The notes beneath the pieces were generated by a model. The model worked only from the letters and a program-made list of their open reading frames with translations. It did not search any database and had not been told where the DNA came from. The translations under genes and the position numbers were made by a program. Shown one piece after another: positions 18,509 to 27,341 of a stretch of DNA of 64,000 nucleotides; the first letter of the stretch is position 1; each line of letters begins with the position of its first letter. Source of the DNA: Sphingomonas sp. J315 (GTDB lineage: Bacteria; Pseudomonadota; Alphaproteobacteria; Sphingomonadales; Sphingomonadaceae); contig NZ_CP088296.1 in NCBI RefSeq assembly GCF_024666595.1, forward strand, positions 558,001-622,000. Direction: 5' to 3'.

Positions 18509-19462
18509 ATGACCGACACCCAGAAGCCCGTCCTCGAACTCCTCATCGCCGCGCCGCGCGGATTTTGCGCCGGGGTGGACCGCGCGATTCAGATCGTCGA
18601 GCGCGCGATCGAACTCCACGGCGCGCCGGTCTATGTCCGGCACGAGATCGTCCACAACAAGTACGTCGTCGATACACTGAAGGCGAAGGGCGCGATCTTC
18701 GTCGACGAACTCGATCAGGTCCCCGACGGCGTCCATGTCGTCTTCTCCGCGCACGGCGTCCCCAAATCGGTGCCCGCCGCCGCGCAGGATCGCGGGCTTT
18801 CCTATCTCGATGCGACCTGCCCGCTCGTATCCAAGGTGCATCGCCAGGCCGAGCGACTGGTCGCGGCGGGGCGGCAAATCCTGTTCATCGGCCATGCCGG
18901 GCATCCCGAGGTGATCGGCACCTTCGGTCAGGTGCCCGAAGGCGCGATGACGCTGATCGAGACCGAAGCGGACGCCGAAGCGGTGGCGCCGACCGATCCC
19001 GAAAACCTCGCCTTCCTGACCCAGACCACACTTTCGGTCGACGATACGGCGGCAATCCTGGGCATTCTCCAGCGGCGCTTCCCCAATATCGTCGCGCCCA
19101 AGGCAGACGATATTTGCTACGCAACCTCCAACCGGCAGGCGGCGGTGCGCGCGATCGCGAGCTCGTGCGACCTGGTCCTCGTGATCGGCGCGCCCAATTC
19201 GTCCAACTCGCTGCGCCTTGCCGAACTGGCCGAGCGTGAGGGCACGACGTCGAAGCTGATCCAGCGCGCCGAGGATCTCGATTTCGACTGGCTCCACGGC
19301 GTCGGCACGCTTGGCATCACTGCTGGCGCATCGGCTCCCGAAGTGCTGGTGCGGGAAGTGATCGACCATATCGCCACCCGCTACGACATCACCGAACGCC
19401 AGGTCGAAACCGCACAGGAAACGATCACCTTCAAACTGCCCAAGGGGCTCGAGGCGGCGTAG
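18509..19462 (+). CDS. ispH: 4-hydroxy-3-methylbut-2-enyl diphosphate reductase
   Basis: Last enzyme of the MEP isoprenoid pathway: reduces HMBPP to IPP and DMAPP with a [4Fe-4S] cluster. The three cluster cysteines are C20 ([12 protein letters not shown]), C104 ([11 protein letters not shown]) and C203 ([11 protein letters not shown]). Other conserved parts are [22 protein letters not shown] and [12 protein letters not shown]. 317 residues, normal length. It stands alone between the divergent lipoprotein gene and thrB, followed by a palindromic element that may end its transcript. Confidence 0.97.
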   Translation: MTDTQKPVLELLIAAPRGFCAGVDRAIQIVERAIELHGAPVYVRHEIVHNKYVVDTLKAKGAIFVDELDQVPDGVHVVFSAHGVPKSVPAAAQDRGLSYLDATCPLVSKVHRQAERLVAAGRQILFIGHAGHPEVIGTFGQVPEGAMTLIETEADAEAVAPTDPENLAFLTQTTLSVDDTAAILGILQRRFPNIVAPKADDICYATSNRQAAVRAIASSCDLVLVIGAPNSSNSLRLAELAEREGTTSKLIQRAEDLDFDWLHGVGTLGITAGASAPEVLVREVIDHIATRYDITERQVETAQETITFKLPKGLEAA

Positions 19463-19468
19463 CCAACA

Positions 19469-19634
19469 TTCCTCCCCCAGCTCGCTGGGGGGAGGGGACC
19501 GCCGCCGAAGGCGGTGGTGGAGGGGCGGCTGCGCAGACAGCCGTAAACAGCTCGGCAAAATCCCGCCCTCTACGAGGGCGGCCCCTCCGTCAGCGCTTCG
19601 CGCTGCCACCTCCCCACCAATCTGGGGGAGGAAT
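19469..19634. repeat. Long palindromic intergenic element after ispH
   Basis: Arms at 19469-19498 (ATTCCTCCCCCAGCTCGCTG...) and 19606-19634 (...ATCTGGGGGAGGAAT) are inverted, with inner complementary parts (GGGGCGGC/GCCGCCC-type) so that most of the 166 bp can pair. It begins 7 nt after the ispH stop and is a diverged member of the CCTCCCCC family. It may act as an ispH terminator or mRNA 3'-end stabiliser. Confidence 0.7.
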
Positions 19635-19729
19635 GGCTTGGACCACATTCCAGCGCCAAATCCGCCTTGCCCCGGTTCCGCCCAGCATTTACCCGCGACC
19701 CTCGAACACCACATGCATGGGGACCCAGA

Positions 19730-20683
19730 TTGGCAGTCTACACACAGGTCCCGGCCGAATCGCTCGCCGCGTTCCTCGCGCGCTACGATGTCGGCGAACT
19801 GGTCTCGGCCAAGGGCATCGCCGAAGGGGTCGAGAACAGCAATTACCTCGTCGACACCACCCGCGGCCGCTTCATCCTGACGCTCTACGAAAAGCGCGTC
19901 GATGCGGGCGACCTGCCCTATTTCATGGATCTGCTCGCGCATCTCGATGCCAAGGGGCTGTCGGTCCCGCCCGCGATTCCCGACCGCAACGGCGTGGCGA
20001 TCCAGACGCTGGAGGGCCGCCCGGCGTGCCTGATCAAATTCCTGTCGGGGGTCTCGCTGTCGCACCCCACCCCGGCTCAGGCCGAGGCGGCGGCGCGGGC
20101 GATGGCTGACATGCACGCCGCGGTCGCCGATTTCGGACAGGACCGCCCCAATTCGATGGGCTTCGACAGCTGGCGTCCGCTGTTCGACCGCTGCGGCGAC
20201 AGCCTCGACGACATCGCCCCGGGACTGCACGCCGAACTCGGTGCCGCGCTCGACAAGGTGCTGGCGGACTGGCCGCGCGACGGCTTCGACCGCTGCGCGA
20301 TCCATGCCGATCTGTTTCCCGACAATGTGCTGATGCTCGGCGACACCGTCACCGGCCTGATCGACTTCTATTTCGCCAGCACCGACATCCGCATCTACGA
20401 TCTCGCCGTGATGCACAGCGCATGGAGCTTCGACGCGACCGGCGCGGACTATCACCCATCAATCGGCGACGCGCTGCTGCGCGGCTATGAATCCCGTTTC
20501 CCATTGAGCGAAGCCGAACGCGCCGCCTTCCCGCTGCTCGCCAGCGGGGCGTGCATCCGCTTCGCCCTGTCGCGCGCATTCGACTGGATCAACACCCCGG
20601 CGGACGCGCTGGTGACGCGCAAGGACCCGCTCGCCTATGTCCGCCGACTCCGCCATTACCAAGCCATGAGCACCCCCGCATGA
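19730..20683 (+). CDS. thrB: Homoserine kinase, ThrB type II (APH-like)
   Basis: Phosphorylates homoserine in threonine biosynthesis; this type has the aminoglycoside phosphotransferase fold rather than the GHMP fold. 317 residues from TTG 19730 (reads [20 protein letters not shown], the usual start of the family), preceded by GGGGA. The catalytic loop is [14 protein letters not shown] and the metal-binding motif is LIDFYFAS. The stop overlaps the rnhA start (ATGA at 20680-20683), so the two genes form an operon, an arrangement common in alphaproteobacteria. Confidence 0.93.
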   Translation: MAVYTQVPAESLAAFLARYDVGELVSAKGIAEGVENSNYLVDTTRGRFILTLYEKRVDAGDLPYFMDLLAHLDAKGLSVPPAIPDRNGVAIQTLEGRPACLIKFLSGVSLSHPTPAQAEAAARAMADMHAAVADFGQDRPNSMGFDSWRPLFDRCGDSLDDIAPGLHAELGAALDKVLADWPRDGFDRCAIHADLFPDNVLMLGDTVTGLIDFYFASTDIRIYDLAVMHSAWSFDATGADYHPSIGDALLRGYESRFPLSEAERAAFPLLASGACIRFALSRAFDWINTPADALVTRKDPLAYVRRLRHYQAMSTPA

Positions 20684-21120
20684 CCGAACTCCCCCTCGTC
20701 GAAATCGCCACCGACGGCGCGTGCAAGGGCAATCCCGGGCGCGGCGGCTGGGGCGTGCTGCTCCGCGCGGGGACGGTCGAAAAGGAACTCTCGGGCGGCG
20801 AGCCGCACACCACCAACAACCGCATGGAGCTGATGGCGGCGATTCAGGGGCTGAAGGCGCTCAACAAGCCGTGCCGGGTCAAGCTGTCGACCGACAGCCG
20901 CTACGTGATGGATGGCCTGACCAAGTGGATCAAGGGCTGGCAGCGCAATGGCTGGCGCACGGCGGACAAGAAGCCGGTCAAGAACAGCGACCTGTGGATC
21001 GAACTCCTCGACGCCGCCAAACCGCACCGCATCGAATGGCTATGGGTCAAGGGCCACGCCGGCCACCCCGACAACGAACGCGCCGACCAGCTCGCGAGCG
21101 ACGCCGCGCTGCGGAGTTAG
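20680..21120 (+). CDS. rnhA: Ribonuclease HI
   Basis: Cleaves RNA in RNA-DNA hybrids (R-loops, Okazaki primers). 146 residues. The DEDD active site is visible: D12 ([13 protein letters not shown]), E in [10 protein letters not shown] in [11 protein letters not shown] and D in [11 protein letters not shown]. The handle region [20 protein letters not shown] is present. Translation is coupled to thrB by a 4-nt overlap. Confidence 0.96.
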   Translation: MTELPLVEIATDGACKGNPGRGGWGVLLRAGTVEKELSGGEPHTTNNRMELMAAIQGLKALNKPCRVKLSTDSRYVMDGLTKWIKGWQRNGWRTADKKPVKNSDLWIELLDAAKPHRIEWLWVKGHAGHPDNERADQLASDAALRS

Positions 21121-21154
21121 TACGGGCGGCGGGTTTTGGGTGGTTAGCTGCCGT

Positions 21155-21481
21155 TCAGCTATCTGAGTGAAAAGCCGCCCACGCCGCCGCTTCCAAGCGG
21201 CCGTCACCATTCGCGATAGTGTTGCCGGTCTCGTCGATTAAGACGAAGGTATGCTGATTACCCGCTAATGAAGCGGAGCCATCGAGCGCCAGGAGCAAGG
21301 TGTAGAAGGTGTCTGTCAGCGCCGCGTCGATCGCGGCGAACACCTGCTTGCGTTGAGATTGGGTGAGGTTGGCGGCTGCAAGATGAGCTGCGACTGCGCT
21401 CCCTCCTGACAGGTCAGCAAAAGATGAAAGCAGCGTGTCGCGTTTCTCTCGGCAAGCTGCTGCGAAGTCCTTAGCATCCAT
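21155..21481 (-). CDS. Conserved small cytoplasmic protein of unknown function
   Basis: A 108-residue protein (MDAKDFAAACREKRDTLL start). It contains ALTDTFYTLLLALDGSASLA followed by a NQHTFVLIDETGNTI and a C-terminal EAAAWAAFHS. I recall this FYTLLLGLDGSAS pattern in many short uncharacterised bacterial proteins, but know no function. No signal peptide. It is isolated, convergent with rnhA (34 nt), and its codon choice and base content look slightly less GC-rich than its neighbours. Confidence 0.6.
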   Translation of the reverse strand: MDAKDFAAACREKRDTLLSSFADLSGGSAVAAHLAAANLTQSQRKQVFAAIDAALTDTFYTLLLALDGSASLAGNQHTFVLIDETGNTIANGDGRLEAAAWAAFHSDS

Positions 21482-22013
21482 ACCAATCGCCCCTTTGCAG
21501 CGTAGCTACAGCAAGGGGGCCATGCAGCCAATGTCCGCTTTGGGCAGCATAGCGGCGACGCCGAATGACCGACTTGGGGTCGTTAGCCGTCATTCCGCTT
21601 CCACCGTCATCGCGGCCTCGGTTTGAAATTCACTTCACCACCGGCATTGCTCGATCGGCTCGTCCCCACCGTTGCACGCGTTCGACATTTCCCTCCGCAA
21701 ACGCGACACCCGACCGGTGCTCCATCACACGAAGTTCGTCGACATCGTCGCATTGCATCGTTCGCACCACGCCCGGCACGACTCCTGAAATCGCCCGTCC
21801 GACCCATCGCGGCCATCTGCCGCCCACGCGAAAACCCGCGGAAAACAGCCAAAAATTACTACCCGCTTTCCTACAAGAACCTATTTGGTTATAATTATCC
21901 GCACGCCACAGCAGACGGAGACCCGGTGAACAAACGCAACACGCCGCGTCCACAACGACAATTCCAGGCTCGGCGGACAGACCGGCGAGCGACGCGGCGT
22001 TGCTCGCCCCCCC
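21482..22013. other. 532-nt non-coding stretch, lower GC, with a likely old repeat
   Basis: No convincing gene was seen; open frames here have low-complexity Arg/Pro translations on both strands. Around 21533-21600 the pattern AATGACCGACTTGGGGTCGTTAGCCGTCATT forms an imperfect palindrome (AATGAC...GTCATT) and resembles a dispersed element I associate with sphingomonad intergenic DNA. The part near 21845-21900 is AT-rich (AAAAATTACTACCC, TTGGTTATAATTATCC) and could hold a promoter, though no recognised gene starts just downstream of it. Confidence 0.4.
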
Positions 22014-23003
22014 TCAGTTTGCCTCCGCCGCCAGCCGTCTGCGCTCGGTCTGCCGCGCGATATGCGCGAGCGAGAACCAGAAGATCGCGAACAGCACGAC
22101 GCTGAATCCGCTCGACCAGGCGAGTTTCTCCCAGCTCGGATTTTTGAGGTTGAAATAACCAAGTTGGAAAATATTGAGCGCAACAATCCCGCGCAGCATC
22201 CATTCGACGTGCATCTTGTGCAGGATGTAGCTGCCGAACGGCGCCATGAACAACACCACCGGATAGGCGCACAGCCAGGTGCGGATCTGATAATCGGTGA
22301 TGTCGCCGTCCCAGAAGAAGCGATAGGCGTAGCCAAGGATGCTGATCGCCGCCATCACCATGATGCTCATGTGCGTGGCAACCTTCTCGTCCATGCGGAA
22401 CCGCGTCACCAGCATCGTGTAGAGCACGATATCGGCCCCGGTCCCGAACAGGCTGGCGCACATGCCGCCCAGGATCAGAACCCCCGCCAGCATCGCATGA
22501 TCGACCGGCCCCTTTGCGGTCAGAACCGGCAGCGCGCCGCGATGCTTGCTCGACACATAGGCCAGTGCAAAGGTCAGGATCAGGCTGAGAAACAGCGCCT
22601 GGATGATGAACACCGGGATCGTCTGCAGCAGCAACATGCCCGCCACGAAGCCGAGAAAACTGACCGGCACGAACCACAATAGCGGTGCATAGGTCGCCAG
22701 CTTCCGGCCCTTGCGCGACAGGATCCAGATGCTCGCACTGGTCATCCCGATCGACTGGATCATCAGGCTGAAGTCGCGCGCCATCTCGCGCTTGATGTCG
22801 AAAAAGACGCTGAGCACCGGAAACGCCACCGCGCCGCCGCCCTCGGGCGTCAGGCCGGCGACGAACGCCCCCAGCACCATGATCGCCGGATAATGCCAAT
22901 GGTCGATCAGGAACGGGATCGAGTTGAGCAGGGCGAACAGGATCACCCACAGCAGAATCATGCCGCCATACCAGCCGCGGAAAATCCGGCTTTCGAAGAA
23001 CAT
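22014..23003 (-). CDS. TSUP-family (TauE/SafE) membrane transporter
   Basis: Integral membrane protein of 329 residues, about eight hydrophobic helices, in the family of sulfite/organosulfonate exporters. Repeated family features are GAFVAGLTPEGGGAVAFPVL near the N-terminus and MCASLFGTGADIVLYTML in the second half. The ATG at 23003 (MFFESRIFRGWYGG) is preferred over the upstream GTG/ATG codons. Its substrate is unknown. It stands alone with about 86 nt to the next upstream gene. Confidence 0.8.
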   Translation of the reverse strand: MFFESRIFRGWYGGMILLWVILFALLNSIPFLIDHWHYPAIMVLGAFVAGLTPEGGGAVAFPVLSVFFDIKREMARDFSLMIQSIGMTSASIWILSRKGRKLATYAPLLWFVPVSFLGFVAGMLLLQTIPVFIIQALFLSLILTFALAYVSSKHRGALPVLTAKGPVDHAMLAGVLILGGMCASLFGTGADIVLYTMLVTRFRMDEKVATHMSIMVMAAISILGYAYRFFWDGDITDYQIRTWLCAYPVVLFMAPFGSYILHKMHVEWMLRGIVALNIFQLGYFNLKNPSWEKLAWSSGFSVVLFAIFWFSLAHIARQTERRRLAAEAN

Positions 23004-23089
23004 CACCCGCCCCTTGTGCCGCAATCCCCCGATTGCACTCAGCACCGTTCACGCCGTTCTAGCGCACCGCGACGGGCGCGCAACCGCGC

Positions 23090-23428
23090 CTAACTCTCCG
23101 GATCGTACATGAATTCGCGCAACTCCTGCGCACAGCGGCACGCGACGGCGATCCGGCGCGCCCATTGCTCAGCTTCGGCGCGCGTCGGCACTTCGAGAAC
23201 GGTGAACCCGCCGTCGAGGCGGCTGCCCGGATAGGTCCCGACAACGACTCCGCCGTCGCCCGATACCAGCATCGGCGGAACATCCTCGGCGATGCCGCCG
23301 CCGAACACATAGACACCCGCCGCCTTCGCTTCGCGGATCACGGCGCGGGCCGCGTCGCCCACCGCGGGAAGCTCGTCATCGCTGACCTGCATCGCCGCGC
23401 TGGGGAAGGAGATCAGATATTTGGTCAT
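23090..23428 (-). CDS. YCII/DGPF-domain protein
   Basis: A 112-residue cytoplasmic protein that matches the YCII-related (DGPF) alpha+beta dimeric barrel family: KYLISFPSAAMQV at the start, LVSGDGGVVVGTYPG in the middle, and GGFTVLEVPTRAEAEQWA, the usual GGF-x-hydrophobic strand and helix. Family members are small enzymes or accessory proteins next to sigma factors; none of those is nearby, so the role is unknown. The next gene upstream is the small YegP-like gene. Confidence 0.7.
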   Translation of the reverse strand: MTKYLISFPSAAMQVSDDELPAVGDAARAVIREAKAAGVYVFGGGIAEDVPPMLVSGDGGVVVGTYPGSRLDGGFTVLEVPTRAEAEQWARRIAVACRCAQELREFMYDPES

Positions 23429-23444
23429 GCGGGCACGCGGGCGT

Positions 23445-23618
23445 TCAGCCCTCTTCGACCGGCGCGCCCGGCCCGTTCTTCTTGATCGAATCGATTGCGT
23501 TCTGCGCCGACGCCTTGCTCGAATAGCCCTCGGTCCAGAACATCACTTCGCTGTTGTACTTGAACTTCGCGACATATTCGCCGGCCTTGTTCTGCTCGAT
23601 CACGAACTTGTGGGCCAT
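23445..23618 (-). CDS. YegP-like small protein (DUF1508)
   Basis: A 57-residue protein found by direct translation from ATG 23618 (MAHKFVIEQNKAGEYVAKFK) to TGA 23445-23447. It has the DUF1508 layout: a strand pair KFVIEQNKAGEYVAKFKYN, then VMFWTEGYSSKASAQNAIDS and IKKNGP. The GYSSKASAQNAI segment is the hallmark. Such proteins are small alpha/beta folds of unknown function. It sits between the YCII-type gene and the FAD oxidoreductase, all on the same strand. Confidence 0.75.
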   Translation of the reverse strand: MAHKFVIEQNKAGEYVAKFKYNSEVMFWTEGYSSKASAQNAIDSIKKNGPGAPVEEG

Positions 23619-23678
23619 GTCATGCTCCTTCGTTGCGATGGTCGAACGATAGCGAAGCCGCGGCGCTCGTCCAGCGAT

Positions 23679-24785
23679 TCACCCGCGAAAACGGCGGATC
23701 GAATAGCGTTCGGGGTCGAGATGCGCCGCCATCGGATCGACCGGCATGCCCATCAGCATCGCGGCGGCGATCTTCGACGCGGCGGGCGCGGTCTGGATGC
23801 CGAACCCGCCCTGCCCCGCGCACCAGAACAGCCCCGGCACGGCGGGGTCGAAGCCATAGACCGGCCGCCGGTCGGGCGCGAAGGTGCGCAGCCCCGCCCA
23901 GCGCCGCTCGACCGCCGTGACCCGCCAGTCGACCGCGCTGTCCAATTTGTCGATCGCGATCGCGACGTCGATCTCCTCGGGCGCCGCATCGCACGGATCC
24001 GTCGCGATCTCGTCATGCGGCGACAGCCAGATGCGCCCGCCCGATTCGGGCTTGAAGTAAAACCGCTCATGCGCGTCGCGCACCAGCGGCAACGTCATCG
24101 GCGCAGGCGGATCGACGCGCAGCTGCACCATCGTGCGGCGCAGCGGCGCAATGCCGGTCGGCGGCGCACCGGCCATGATCCCCACCGCCTCGGCCCACGC
24201 CCCCGCTGCATTGACCAGCACATCGGCGGTGAACACCCCCGCCCGCGTCGTGATCGTCCAATGCCCGTGGCGCGACAGGCCGGTCACTGCGGCATCGCAC
24301 ACCAGTTCCGCCCCCGCCCGCCGCGCGGCGGTAAGATACGCACCGTGCAGCCGCGCGACATCGATGTCGCAACAGCCATCGTCGTACAGCGCGTCGGTCC
24401 ATTCGGGACGCAGGCCGGGGCAATAGGCCGCCGGATCGACTTCATCGAGCATGACCCCGAGCGCCGCGAACTTCGCGACGAAGCCGTCGATCACTGCGCG
24501 GTCATCGCGCTGCGCAATGAACAGTTCACCGCGTGGGGACAGGAAACTCTCCCCGCCCATCTCGGCAGGGGGGTTGTGCAGGAAATCTCCCGACGCGGTC
24601 ACCAGCGGCTGAATGTCCGGTCCGCCATAGGTTTCGGACCAGAAGGCCGCCGAACGCCCGGTGGCGTGATAGCCCGGCTGGTCCTCGCCCTCCAGGATCA
24701 GGACTCGGGCGTGCGGCGCGATCTCCGCCGCCAGACTCGCCCCCGCAATCCCCGCCCCGACAATCGCGACGTCATATTGGCTCAT
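23679..24785 (-). CDS. FAD-dependent amino acid oxidoreductase (DAO family, DauA-like)
   Basis: A 368-residue flavoenzyme with the dinucleotide motif VAIVGAGIAGASLAAEIAPH at residues 6-25 and the DAO signature near the C-terminus, LFWCAGQGGFGIQTAPAAS. The stretch YHATGRSAAFWSETYGG resembles D-arginine dehydrogenase (DauA) relatives, which oxidise D- or basic amino acids. The substrate is a guess from that resemblance. Its start ATG overlaps the stop of the alpha/beta hydrolase gene upstream (ATGA at 24782-24785), so they are cotranscribed. Confidence 0.8.
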   Translation of the reverse strand: MSQYDVAIVGAGIAGASLAAEIAPHARVLILEGEDQPGYHATGRSAAFWSETYGGPDIQPLVTASGDFLHNPPAEMGGESFLSPRGELFIAQRDDRAVIDGFVAKFAALGVMLDEVDPAAYCPGLRPEWTDALYDDGCCDIDVARLHGAYLTAARRAGAELVCDAAVTGLSRHGHWTITTRAGVFTADVLVNAAGAWAEAVGIMAGAPPTGIAPLRRTMVQLRVDPPAPMTLPLVRDAHERFYFKPESGGRIWLSPHDEIATDPCDAAPEEIDVAIAIDKLDSAVDWRVTAVERRWAGLRTFAPDRRPVYGFDPAVPGLFWCAGQGGFGIQTAPAASKIAAAMLMGMPVDPMAAHLDPERYSIRRFRG

Positions 24786-25726
24786 CCGCGCCGCACCCGA
24801 GCTTCTAGGAACATGTCGATCTCGCCGATCGCGCGGTTGCGCACCTTGTCTGCCTCTCGCAGGATTTCATGCGCGCTTTCCTTGCCGAACCGGACAATGC
24901 GCGCGTCGGGCAGCTTCGCCACCGTCGCCAGCGCCGCTTTTGGATCGACCAGTCCATCATGCTCGGCGATCAGCGCCAGTACCGGCACGTTCATCCGCTT
25001 GAGCGCGGGGTTGGCGCGCAGTTCGCGGGTCGATCGAAACGCCTCGATCACCCATTTCCAGCTCGGCGGGCCGGTGACGTTGCCCGGGTTCGCCTGCTGC
25101 CACCAGATCTCGTCCTGATAGCGGTCGGTGTCATGCGTCAGCAGCGATTCGCGCGTGGTGGTGGTGTAAGGCCGCTCGTTCGACTTCCACGCCGGCCGCG
25201 CGCTGTTGCCCACCCCGCCCAGAAAGCGCGCCAGCCGCTCGCCCAAAGCCGCACCGAACGGCCCCTTCAGCCCCAGCATCGGCGCGATCAGCACCGCCGC
25301 ATCCGGCCGCGCCGCGCCTTCGACCAGCCCGCGCAGCACCAGATGACCGCCCATCGAATGCCCCATGATCACATGCGGCCCCGGCGTCGCCGCCATCCAC
25401 TCACGCGCAAAGTCGCGAAAGTCCGCGATATACTGCGCGAAATCCTCGATATGCCCACAATGGGCGGCATCGGTCAGTCGCCCCGATCCGCCCTGCCCGC
25501 GCCAGTCGAACGAGGTGATCGTCCAGCCGCGCGCCCGCCAGTGGGCGAAGCTCTCCAGATATTTCTCGAAGATGTCGCCCCGCCCGCCCTGGAACAGGAT
25601 CGACCCGCGCGGCGTGCCGCTGGCGGGCCAGGCGAAGCAGCGCAGCACCCATCCATCGGGGGCGGTCCAGTTGGTGACGCTGGCACCGGCGGGAATCGCC
25701 CGGCGGTCAATCGGGGAAACGGTCAT
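24782..25726 (-). CDS. Alpha/beta hydrolase, lysophospholipase/monoacylglycerol lipase-like
   Basis: A 314-residue cytoplasmic-looking enzyme. The nucleophile elbow is GHSMGGH (IMGHSMGGHLVLRG), the acid is likely D in LIAEHDGLVD, and the histidine lies in GKESAHEILREAD. The segment SFDWRGQGGSGR before the elbow is typical of the PldB/monoacylglycerol lipase group. It forms a two-gene operon with the FAD oxidoreductase through an ATGA overlap and is divergent from cpaA with 50 nt between starts. Confidence 0.85.
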   Translation of the reverse strand: MTVSPIDRRAIPAGASVTNWTAPDGWVLRCFAWPASGTPRGSILFQGGRGDIFEKYLESFAHWRARGWTITSFDWRGQGGSGRLTDAAHCGHIEDFAQYIADFRDFAREWMAATPGPHVIMGHSMGGHLVLRGLVEGAARPDAAVLIAPMLGLKGPFGAALGERLARFLGGVGNSARPAWKSNERPYTTTTRESLLTHDTDRYQDEIWWQQANPGNVTGPPSWKWVIEAFRSTRELRANPALKRMNVPVLALIAEHDGLVDPKAALATVAKLPDARIVRFGKESAHEILREADKVRNRAIGEIDMFLEARVRRG

Positions 25727-25776
25727 GGGCGCTGGTTACGGTTTGGAAAGCCCTCCCGTCTAGGACTTCGAGTCCG

Positions 25777-26247
25777 ATGGGGGAATTTGCGCCTGTGATT
25801 CTGCTGGGCCTGCTGGTCCTGATCCTGGTTTCGGCCGGGATCGAAGATGCGCGAATCCGTGAGATCTCGAACTGGAAGAACGCGGCGATCGCGCTGCTGG
25901 CGCTGCCCTGGTGGTTTGCGATGGGCCTGTCCCCCTGGCCCGACATGGCGATCCAGCTGGGCATTGCGGTCGGCGTGTTCGCGCTGTTCGCGGCTGCCTT
26001 CCAATTCGGAATGATGGGCGGGGGCGACGTCAAGATGATCGCCGCGCTCGCACTCTGGTTTCCGTTCAATCAGTTGGTCACGCTGCTGATCATCATGTCG
26101 CTCGCGGGCGGCGCGATCACGCTGGTGATGCTGGTCGAGAAATGGGTGCGTCGGCGACGCGAGCAACCGGAGGTCCCCTATGGGATCGCGATTGCCATCG
26201 CAGCGCTGCTCACCATCCGCGAACCGATTTTTAACCCCTTCTTGTGA
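25777..26247 (+). CDS. cpaA: Prepilin peptidase CpaA/TadV
   Basis: A24-family aspartic peptidase that removes the leader from Flp-type pilins (and TadE/TadF pseudopilins) in the inner membrane. 156 residues with about five membrane helices. The catalytic aspartates are in GIEDARIREISN and in the GxGD motif MGGGDVKM. It opens the cpaA-B-C-D-E-tadB-tadC cluster; cpaB follows after 50 nt. Confidence 0.88.
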   Translation: MGEFAPVILLGLLVLILVSAGIEDARIREISNWKNAAIALLALPWWFAMGLSPWPDMAIQLGIAVGVFALFAAAFQFGMMGGGDVKMIAALALWFPFNQLVTLLIIMSLAGGAITLVMLVEKWVRRRREQPEVPYGIAIAIAALLTIREPIFNPFL

Positions 26248-26297
26248 TGCTTAACGCCGGTGCAACCCGGTCCGACAGAGAAAAGGCCTGAGACGTC

Positions 26298-27340
26298 ATG
26301 GATGGACGCAAGATCATTTTGCTGGTGGGAGCACTACTCGTCGCTGCAATCACCGCGTTCATGGCGCGCAGCCTGATGACCGGGTCCTCGGCCCCGGGCG
26401 CGGTCGCTGCGCCCGCGCCGGGCCAGCCTGCGCCGGTCGATGCGATCGAAGTTCTGGTCGCGACCAAGGCGCTGCCGATCGGCACTATCCTCGGCCCCGA
26501 TTCGATCAAGTTCGTCGCCTGGCCCAAGGATCTGGTCGAGGGCGCCTATTTCAAGAAGGAAGACACCGACCTTGCCAAGCTGCAGGGCACCGTCGTCCGC
26601 TTCGCGATTCCCGCAGGCCAGCCGCTGACCCAGGGCGCGATCGTCAAGCCGGGCGACCGCGGCTTCCTCGCCGCCGCCCTCTCGCCGGGTATGCGCGCGG
26701 TGACCGTCCCGGTGTCGGCGCAGGCCGCCGTCGCGGGCTTCATCTTTCCGGGCGACCGGGTCGACCTCATCCTGACCCAGGCGGTCGCGGGTGGCGGCGA
26801 CGGCCCGCCACTCAAGGCGTCGGAAACGGTGCTGCGCAATCTGCGCGTGCTCGCCACCGATCAGCGCACCGACAAGCAGCAGGACGAGAATGGCAAGACC
26901 GTCGTGGCCACCTATTCGACCGTGACGGTCGAAGCGACGCCGCGCATCGCCGAGAAGATCGCGGTCGCGCAGACGCTCGGCACGCTGTCGCTCTCGCTCC
27001 GCTCGATCGCCGACAATGCCAGCGAACTCGAAGAGGCGATCGCTTCCGGTGAGGTGACGATGCCAGAGGGCAACGATCCCAAGGCCGAAAAGGCGATGAT
27101 CGCACGTGTCGCGGCCCGCCCGAGCGAGGGTGGATCGACCTTCTCGACCGGTGCCGATGTCTCGCGCTTCCAGCGCAGCACGGTGCCCGGCAAGGCACGC
27201 GACGAGAGCGCAATGCCCGGCACGGGGGCTGCTCCTGCGGGCGGGAACTATCCCGGCGCGGCAGCCGCCGGCGACGGGCCGGTGGTCAAGGTTTCACGGG
27301 GCAACGCGGTTACCGTCGTTCCCGTTGGGGGAAGAACTGA
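26298..27340 (+). CDS. cpaB: Flp pilus assembly protein CpaB (RcpC), artificially fused downstream
   Basis: Periplasmic/inner-membrane subunit of the Tad pilus. One N-terminal membrane helix (IILLVGALLVAAITAF), a SAF domain (EVLVATKALPIGTILGPDSI) and an RcpC-type domain (MRAVTVPVSAQAAVAGFIFP, GDRVDLILT). The frame runs straight on into cpaC, making an apparent 645-residue fusion. The G5 run at 27327-27331 explains this: one more G would give the ending VTVVPVGGKN and a TGA at 27338-27340, two bases before the cpaC ATG. With that correction CpaB is about 347 residues, normal for the family. Confidence 0.88.
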
Positions 27341-27341
27341 A

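Noticed and set aside
17720..20455. 911-codon minus-strand open frame
   Set aside because: Only its last 212 codons are a real lipoprotein gene. The rest is antisense to ispH and thrB and crosses a palindromic repeat.
21623..22105. 160-codon plus-strand open frame
   Set aside because: Arg/Pro-rich translation, no ribosome site, overlaps the end of the TSUP gene on the other strand and a repeat-like region.
23421..25118. 565-codon plus-strand open frame
   Set aside because: Antisense to the FAD oxidoreductase, the YegP-like gene and part of the hydrolase, all of which have clear family motifs.
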